Below are positions 19,174 to 25,173 of a DNA stretch of 25,173 bases, in pieces; positions within the stretch are counted from its first letter, which is position 1; each line of letters begins with the position of its first letter. A program made the translations under genes and the position numbers. The stretch is from Ectocarpus siliculosus (lineage: Eukaryota > Sar > Phaeophyceae > Ectocarpales > Ectocarpaceae), in NCBI GenBank assembly GCA_000310025.1, contig FN649746.1:1852573-1877745 (forward strand). The letters run 5' to 3'. The notes under the pieces are model-generated. The model saw nothing but the letters and a program-made list of their open reading frames with translations. It had not been told where the DNA came from and ran no database searches.

Positions 19174-20965
19174 GACCCCATGAATGGATGTCTTGCGTGA
19201 ACAAGAAGAGCAACGAACGGATGTTTATTTGAGGGTTACCTGTGGCCTTTGGTCGTCAGCTGTAACCTCGGGTCAGCGACGAGTGACCCGCAAAAATAGT
19301 GCCTGCGTTCGCTCGAACGGTCCCGAGAGCGGTCCCGACGGGCATTCATCATTCGGTCTGGTTGAGTAGCGATACCGATCTTGTCGAACGAATCCACTGT
19401 ACAATGCCACAAGTCTCTTGGCCCTCGTCTGTCCACACTGATATCCTAGTTATATCTGGACCCAAGAAGAGCATACTGCTGCTGTAGTACCGGGTAGACT
19501 GGGGAATAAGCGTCACAACAACAAACAACAGTAGTAGTAGCGCACCCAGCGTGTGCCAGTCAGTCCGCGTTTGATCCTGGAGCGACAATCTCCTTGATTG
19601 GTCAACAGGGTCCATGGCAATCATGCCACCTCGCGGGCAACCGTTACCCGTAACATCAACGTCTGCGCGGGCCATGTGTGAGGGGCGAGCAGGTGGACTA
19701 CAGCAGTTGGCTTTGAATACAGCGGCGAACGATTTTGACAAAGCTGAAAGTTGACAAGTTGCAAGGAGAGTTTTTTTGCCCACCGTACGTGAAAGATGGG
19801 GACGCTGAGGGATTTTGAGCCTTATCCGTCTCGCTGTTTCTTAGAAAATACACACACAATCACAGAAGGGTTGTGTTGAAGATAATAGCCCGTCACTTCA
19901 GTACGCCGTGTGGGGCGTAGATGTGCTACATGAGCGGCAGGTGCGACAATAACATCCAACAACAGCGGAAGTCTAATAAAAATCAGAATAATACAATTGT
20001 AGGTTTCCGCCATGCATGCAGTACCTGGCACTTTTTTTTTTCTCCCGTGTACCTGGCACTCTCTTTGTTCCTTTCTCCACCACACCTCGCAGGATTGAGC
20101 CTGAGTTCTAGCCCTCAGGAATTCTCTTCTACCCGCGGGTATATACCACAAACGTGCGGTCGTGGTCGACGAACGTACACGCTTGACGGCTGCAGGCTAC
20201 AACAACTGACCAACCAACCTTTGCGTCGCCACAGCCCCCGTGTGGGCAAACACGCAGCAAGCGTTTATGTATGCCACCGATTCAACGGCTGAAGGGCACC
20301 CACCTGACTTCAAGCCCTAGGACAATGATGCTCCTACAGCGGTTATTTTTACGTGGGATGCCATCACACAACACGCACCCATTTCGCTGGGTTGCGCTGC
20401 CGATCGACCGGTAAAGATTTCGGCTGCGGCACAATCAATCTGTAGTAGCGCTGACGTGATCTGCGGAGATGTGTTTCTGTTGTTAGAAAAACAGAGATGC
20501 GCTGCGGCGTAGCAGATGAGGTGGTGCAACACTACTGCAGTCATACCACTGGGTGGACACTTGTTTCAGTGGCGGCCCGGGACCGACTGGACTTTTGTTT
20601 TGTGGTCCGAGGCAATATCAGCGAGGGCAGGCACAGGCTGACTTACACTTACTTGTTTACGTCGGGGGGTCACGCAGCTGGGCCTCTTGGGGGTGTATAG
20701 AATGCAGGCCGACCCGGCCGACAACGCCTAGCCCGGCCGGGGTTACCGGTTGGGGCACACAGGCGGCGGAGCCCTATCGCAACTGGCCGCCGGCGAAGCT
20801 ATGGTGAGTCGATGGATGTGTGGGTGCTTGTCTCATTTCCCCTTATAACCCCATTGTGGGTTCAGCTCCAGTTGGCGGGCATTTTCAACACAGCCGCGGC
20901 CAAATGCTCTCCTCTCCCCCCGCTGTCTCCCTCCGCCCTTGCCCTGAACTTGCATAGCTGGTGAT
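19174..20965. other. No supported gene
   Basis: Open stretches on both strands are short and overlapping, without recognisable motifs. A plausible donor (CTATG|GTGAGT) ends a possible exon near 20804, after a GC-rich patch starting near 20710. On its own this is not enough to call a gene. Confidence 0.3.
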
Positions 20966-21176
20966 ATGTGCAGCTTCGCGAGACAGCAGTCGACAGAGAG
21001 CTCGTTTCTTCTCGGGGTGGGGCACGTACACCTAGAGACAACGATGATTTCACCCGTGATGCCAACAACATGCTTGTCCATCTTTTGCACGCATCGTGGC
21101 TTTGGGCACCAACCAAGGAACGTTCTTCGTACCGCGCGCATCGACCTCCGAACATCACCATACTGCTACTGTAGTA
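20966..21176 (+). CDS. Possible terminal exon of an unidentified gene
   Basis: After a GATATGTGCAG acceptor at about 20970, one frame reads LRETAVDRELVSSRGG, continues through DNDDFTRDANNMLVHLLHAS and stops at 21174-21176. Its charged and hydrophobic pattern is more protein-like than its surroundings, and the donor near 20804 lies 166 bases upstream. The family is not recognised. A second frame and the minus strand are also open over most of this stretch, so direction is uncertain. Confidence 0.2.
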
Positions 21177-21368
21177 GTTCATTTTTGGGCGCTAGGCATT
21201 TGCGTATGGTGTTGGGGATTTATCTGGAAGCTACCCCTGTTTTTAGCCGGGCCTCTGCCTCCCGCACATGACGGGAACAGCGCCGTTGCGCGTCACCTAT
21301 GGTCAGCGCGAAACCATTTTTTGCATCTATTTTGCGTCCCATACGGCGGTAGGCTGCAAAAGATACTT

Positions 21369-21394
21369 CCCCCCCCGCCCCCCGCCCCCCCCCC
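21369..21394. repeat. C-rich run with three C tracts
   Basis: Cytosine tracts of 8, 6 and 10 bases are separated by single G residues. The minus strand could form a G-quadruplex. No gene association is evident. Confidence 0.9.
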
Positions 21395-22404
21395 GGATAT
21401 CTTTGTCAGCACTTGATGATTCTGCAGCTAAGACAGCTTCGGCGTCGGAGCGTTATCTCGTCGAGAGCTTGCCTGAAACATGTCCTTCTAGTTTGGCATG
21501 GCATATTCTTCGTGTGGTGGAGACAACGAGTCTTCATTATTGGTCCAGGGGGTGTCATGTCTATTTGCCCCCTAGGTGGCACTGCCACTACTGCTGAACA
21601 GCACACGTGACGCTGGACATATATTCATTGTGTTGTTTCTCTGTTATGTAGTTTTTTGCAAGTTCTTGCATCACCCCTTGCCGCGGTGCTCTCTTCACCC
21701 CACTCCGGAGGGATGCCTTTACCACTTGTACTTTTGTAAATCGGTCCAAATAGGGGATGTGACTCCTCACGCCTACAGCACCTGGCAGGAGGTCGTTCAT
21801 ATTTTATATCCTGCGTTTGCGAAGTGGCTCTTGCCCGTCCATATGGACGGAGGCAAGTGGGAGCGGACCGACACTGCGTACCGTGCAGACGAATGCATCA
21901 CAATAAGTGAGCGATCGATTTCTAGACCTCGGTCGCCTTGCAGCCAAAGGCTATGTGTTTCAGCAGTATGTATTGTACCAGTGAGTAACAGAATTTGCCT
22001 TTTTTGAGAAAATATCTCGTTTCGAGAGAGATCCTTCCTTACAAATGACGGTCGGGTTTGGATAGCACCCTCTTTTTAAGAAAGTTCATAACCTTAACAC
22101 AAAAGACTACCCGATCGAGATATAATGACCACAGCAGTAGTGGAGTGGGATATGTTGAAGTCTTTGAAGCGAGTGGGAGAAAAACAAGCTGGATACCGGG
22201 CTTATTTTGAACTATTTCAGCCTATGTACACAGGCCCTGAGTTGTTCCGGTGATGACAACTGTTGCTACTTATAATAATCACAAAGCATCTGTGATGTAA
22301 GACATTATTCCCTTTTAGTTGCGGAACAATGGACTCTCTTGATACAATAGATCGCAATCCTGTGCATTCTCCCACACGTTTACGACGGTATGCACCGCTG
22401 TAGT
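21395..22404. other. No supported gene
   Basis: I see no recognisable coding region, repeat or RNA gene here. Two overlapping plus-strand open stretches (to 21597 and 21576-22007) lack coding composition or motifs. Confidence 0.35.
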
Positions 22405-23163
22405 CTAAGTTCCGAAGGCGCGAAATATCTTCTGTTGAGGGTATCCTAGCTCCCGCTGGAACCACGTGCTGCCAATCGTGCCACTACAAGTTCTCCCGAC
22501 GGCTTGTGTGCTTTTCGCCACCTTGCTCCAAAAGCGTGCGATGGCCGCTTTGTCTCTTGGGGGCCTCGGCGACCATCTCATGCGCTTTTCAGGCACAGGC
22601 ATCGTTGACGGGAAAGCTCGCTGTCTCGAACGCATGTCGTTCTCGCTAGACACTGGCAAGCCCCCATGCTGAAAAATGTACATAGTCTAATCTCTCTCCG
22701 GCCTTGGTGTGAAGGGTGGGGTGTATTTCGCCGTCAATTTGATTTGCGGCGCTCCTGAAACGCTTTCCTGCATTGCTCATGTACCCATGCCCGTAAAATC
22801 GTATGTGCCACAAGCAAGCGTGACCAACGGCAGACAGCAGTGGATCGCATTTCCTGTCCTAGTGCTCCCCGAAAGACTCTTTCAACCAATCGCCGCACCA
22901 TGCCCTTCACCGGCGCTTCTTCTATCAACAAGAGGTCGGGCTCTCCAACCACAACAACGTCCACCCCATGGTTGACATGGTTTAACATGGGTTTTTGGGG
23001 GCGATACCTTGCAGCAGTAAAGCAGTCGTCTAATAGTGAGAGGACGACCGAACCAACACCACCAGATGGGTTTTGGCCACCAAAGGCCAATACGTACGAG
23101 GGAATGCTGCAAGCTGTCTTTCGTGGAATCTGGCAGAACACGACATGCATGTCCATGGGTTAA
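22405..23163. other. Unresolved open stretch next to the LINE
   Basis: The minus strand is open over 23156-22734 (140 codons, including GVDVVVVGEPDLLLIEEAP and LDDCFTAARYRP) and over 22683-22405 in another frame. The plus strand is open over 22840-23163 (including FNMGFWGRYLAAVKQSSNSE). It lies where a LINE endonuclease would sit, but I see no endonuclease motifs on the plus strand. It may be a fragment of a different element or a broken gene; I cannot choose the strand. Confidence 0.25.
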
Positions 23164-23208
23164 AATGTCCAAGCCAACCAATAACCTTGCCCCCCTCCCC
23201 GTTTGGGA

Positions 23209-23784
23209 GACGAAGGGGCACGGGATGAATTCCAGAAGGGACTGGCTGGTAGTGTCGAACCCTTGAGGACACTGCTGAGAAGCGTCGAATACGGACAGGT
23301 AGACGTACAAGCAGCAGGGGACAGGGTGATGAAGGACGGGAGTCCATAGTGAACACAACGGTAGAGGGAGTAGTGGGAAAGAAGGTGGTACGGTGTGGGG
23401 TATCGGTTAAGTGGTGGGATGACGAGCTGAAAGAAGAAATAGGGGAACGTAGAGAAGTCTTCAAGAGTACCTGGGTGAGGGGTCTGAGGAGAGTTGGGAA
23501 AAGTACAGGGCCAAGAGGAAACAGGTAAGGGACTATATAGTGAAAAAGAAGAAAAAGTGCATTTGGGACGAAGTAGTGCAGAAGGCCAACGGGCGCCGGG
23601 AGGGGAACGCCAAGCAGATGTGGGAAGGGATTAGTGGGATGGTAAATAAGACCGCTCAAGGGGGGGATACAGGGGTAGCAACTTTGCGAGGTGTAAACGG
23701 AGGACTAGTCAGCAATGGGAAGGGAAAAAGGGAAGTTCTTACAAGAGGCTTCGAGTACCTTCGGAGAATTAAGCTTTTGACCAA
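23209..23784 (+). pseudogene. Decayed LINE linker region upstream of the reverse transcriptase
   Basis: Pieces of the segment usually found between endonuclease and reverse transcriptase are readable in successive frames. The first is GDEGARDEFQKGLAG at 23209-23346. The second is IVNTTVEGVVGKK then VKWWDDELKEEIGERREVFK at 23346 to about 23487. The third is EESWEKYRAKRKQVRDYIVK at 23486 to about 23770. The frame then returns to that of the RT. The WWDDELKE...RR and WEKYRAKRKQVR patterns are typical of non-LTR elements. All three frame changes are in the same sense, each like the loss of one base. No endonuclease is seen, so the copy is probably truncated near 23170-23210. Confidence 0.7.
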
Positions 23785-25098
23785 GTGTTTAAGAAGGAGG
23801 TGGACGCATGGGCCCAGAAAGAAGAAGAGACATCGAAGGCAGACGGTGGGAACGTAGAACTAGAAAAGGAGTTCAATAAGGACGAGGTTGAGGCGTGTGT
23901 GAACAAGCTGCAGTGCCACAAAGCAGCAGGGGCGGATGGGATAGTCAACGAGTTCATGAAGTTTGGGGGGAAGGGGATGATCCAGCTGATGGTACTGCTG
24001 TACAACTGGGTGTGGAAAAATGAGTATGCTCCAAGTAGATGGAGGGAAGGAGTGGTTGTGAACTTGTTTAAGAAAGGAGACAAGACTGACCCAGGAAACT
24101 ACAGGGGTATCACACTGTTGAACACAGTAGGAAAAGTGTTCTGTAAGCTGCTGAACGATAGGATAGTGGGAGTATTGGAGAAGGAACGTAGCATTAGTGA
24201 GGGCCAGGCAGGTTTCCGACAGAAGAGGGGGTGCGTATACCACGCATTCATGGTAGGGAGAATCATCCAAGGTAGAAAGAGGGCGGGAAAGCCGACGTAC
24301 TGCTTCTTCCTGGACGTGAAAAAGGCATACGATACCGTATGGAGAAATGGGCTGTGGAAACCATTGTCCAAGTACGGGATCGAGGGGAAAATGTGGAGAG
24401 TGCTGAAGAAGATGACAGAGTGTACGAAAAGCGCCGTCATGCTAGACGGAGAACTGTCTAAATTCTTCGACATTGAGCAGGGGGTCCCACAAGGTTGCAC
24501 GCTGTCCCCGACATTGTTCCAGGTGTTCATCAACGATCTGTTGGAAGTCGTAGAGGCAGTCCGGAAGGGAGTAAAAGTAGGGGACACGGAAACTTCGGTG
24601 TCAGGAATGCTGTTTGCGGATGATTTTGTTGGTATGTCGGACACCCCTGAGGGACTGCAACTGCAAATTGACGCGGCGAAGAATTTTACTGATAAGTGGA
24701 GATTGTCTGCCAACGTTAAGAAGAGTGCCGTCATGGTGTGCAACGAGGACAGGGAGGAACCAGTAGAACATAGATGGAAATGGGGGATCGAGGAGATTGC
24801 AGTAGTGGACCAGTACACATACCTCGGAGTAGAGATCGCAAAAGACTGCTCGTGGAATGCACACATGTCCAAGGTAGCGGAAAAGGGCAAAGCACACATG
24901 TCCAAGGTAGGAAGTGGTTTGAAAATGGCGGGAAGGGACATCGTTTGGACAGACAGACTAGGGAAGACATTTTTGAGCCACCTTTGGCAAAGTAGGAAGG
25001 AACGATTGGCCATCGGTGATCGGTCCTGTGGGAACAATGCTCCGTCCTCTGGAGGACGCGTGGTCAATGGTCAAACCGCCAAGGCACGCAAAACATAA
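23785..25098 (+). CDS. Non-LTR retrotransposon (LINE) reverse transcriptase, chimeric 3' end
   Basis: The 437-codon open frame begins at an arbitrary GTG because the true upstream part is frameshifted. It carries the reverse transcriptase blocks in order: KAAGADGIVNEFMK (about residues 45-58), FKKGDKTDPGNYRGITLLN (about 95-113), EGQAGFRQKRGC, motif A FLDVKKAYDTVW with Asp177, motif B QGVPQGCTLSPTLF, motif C LFADDF with the catalytic pair FADD at 277-280, WRLSANVKKSAVMV and YTYLGVEI (about 345-352). The enzyme family copies element RNA into DNA at the target site. The RT core is unbroken, so the copy is fairly young or was recently active. After HLW near residue 403 the frame enters the inverted SINE-like repeat (24999-25111), so the last 35 or so residues are not LINE-derived and the usual C-terminal zinc knuckle is missing. 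Confidence 0.92.
   Translation: MFKKEVDAWAQKEEETSKADGGNVELEKEFNKDEVEACVNKLQCHKAAGADGIVNEFMKFGGKGMIQLMVLLYNWVWKNEYAPSRWREGVVVNLFKKGDKTDPGNYRGITLLNTVGKVFCKLLNDRIVGVLEKERSISEGQAGFRQKRGCVYHAFMVGRIIQGRKRAGKPTYCFFLDVKKAYDTVWRNGLWKPLSKYGIEGKMWRVLKKMTECTKSAVMLDGELSKFFDIEQGVPQGCTLSPTLFQVFINDLLEVVEAVRKGVKVGDTETSVSGMLFADDFVGMSDTPEGLQLQIDAAKNFTDKWRLSANVKKSAVMVCNEDREEPVEHRWKWGIEEIAVVDQYTYLGVEIAKDCSWNAHMSKVAEKGKAHMSKVGSGLKMAGRDIVWTDRLGKTFLSHLWQSRKERLAIGDRSCGNNAPSSGGRVVNGQTAKARKT
24859..24910 (+). repeat. In-frame 33-bp tandem duplication in the RT frame
   Basis: GCACACATGTCCAAGGTAG starts at 24859 and again at 24892. The encoded protein reads HMSKVAEKGKA twice in part (the second copy continues HMSKVGSG). 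Period is 11 codons, so the frame is kept. It lies in the region after the YLGV block. Confidence 0.9.
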
Positions 25099-25111
25099 GA
25101 GTACGCCCCCC
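24999..25111 (-). repeat. Inverted copy of the SINE-like unit at the LINE 3' junction
   Basis: Read on the minus strand it matches 14466-14579 at about 88% by eye, starting in the same G run and including GACCATTGACCACGCGTC, GAGGACGGAGCATTGTTCC and GATGGCCAATCGTTCC. It overlaps the end of the RT open frame. The poly-C run that follows on the plus strand is the G run of the element in reverse. Confidence 0.85.
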
Positions 25112-25173
25112 CCCCCCCCCCTTCCTCTTCTCCTACGTCCCCCTCTTCTTCTTCAAGCTTCTCCACTCTGCGC
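25106..25173 (+). repeat. Poly-C run followed by a pyrimidine-rich tract
   Basis: About 16 cytosines are followed by CT-rich sequence to the window edge. It may be the tail of the inserted element or its flanking target. It is an obvious place for assembly uncertainty. Confidence 0.8.

Noticed and set aside
23030-23659. 209-codon minus-strand frame rich in Leu/Pro/Ser
   Set aside because: The plus strand shows LINE linker motifs across most of it, and the minus composition mirrors purine-rich LINE sequence.
24099-25067. 322-codon minus-strand frame opposite the reverse transcriptase
   Set aside because: The plus strand has all RT motifs in order, so the antisense frame is a by-product of codon use.

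Overview
The window looks like nuclear DNA of an intron-rich eukaryote. A brown alga (Phaeophyceae) or a related stramenopile is my best guess. This is inferred from mid-to-high GC, small coding exons separated by 0.3-1.3 kb introns with GTRAGT-type donors, CAG-rich coding tails, long T-rich stretches after stop codons, and homopolymer G/C runs. No tRNA, rRNA, bacterial operon or CRISPR array was found.

The clearest content is a pair of same-strand paralogous genes about 7 kb apart. Gene A has exons at 657(or 625)-998, 1985-2188, 2958-3056, 3597-3665 and 4617-4922. Gene B has exons at 11912(or 11898)-12127, 12917-13120, 13525-13623, 14205-14273 and 15555-15794. The three central exons are exactly 204, 99 and 69 nt in both copies. 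All four introns of each gene are phase 0, and by eye 83 of 124 residues in these exons are identical. Intron lengths differ completely. Each protein has a low-complexity N-terminus, a conserved predicted beta-rich core of about 135 residues and a divergent glutamine-rich C-terminal tail. I do not recognise the family with certainty. The spacing of conserved residues in the core loosely recalls the fungal velvet domain, which has a Rel-homology-like fold. That is a hypothesis only.

Between the paralogs, 4923-11544 is mostly non-coding. It holds a 63-bp near-perfect palindrome (6734-6796) and a possible third gene (9002-9745) with two exons and a coiled-coil-like segment; its frame breaks near 9465. 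Intron 4 of gene B carries a tRNA-like, SINE-like two-unit repeat (14466-14700). One unit recurs in inverted orientation at the right edge (24999-25111).

From 15795 to about 23200 no gene is convincing. This stretch has a T-rich presumed 3' region, diverged direct repeats around 17.8-19.1 kb, a possible exon near 21.0 kb and an unresolved open stretch at 22.4-23.2 kb. The right end (23209-25098) is a non-LTR retrotransposon (LINE). Its upstream linker is broken by three frame changes, but the reverse transcriptase domain is open with FADD intact. The reading frame then runs into the inverted SINE-like repeat, making a chimeric C-terminus that ends just before a poly-C run.
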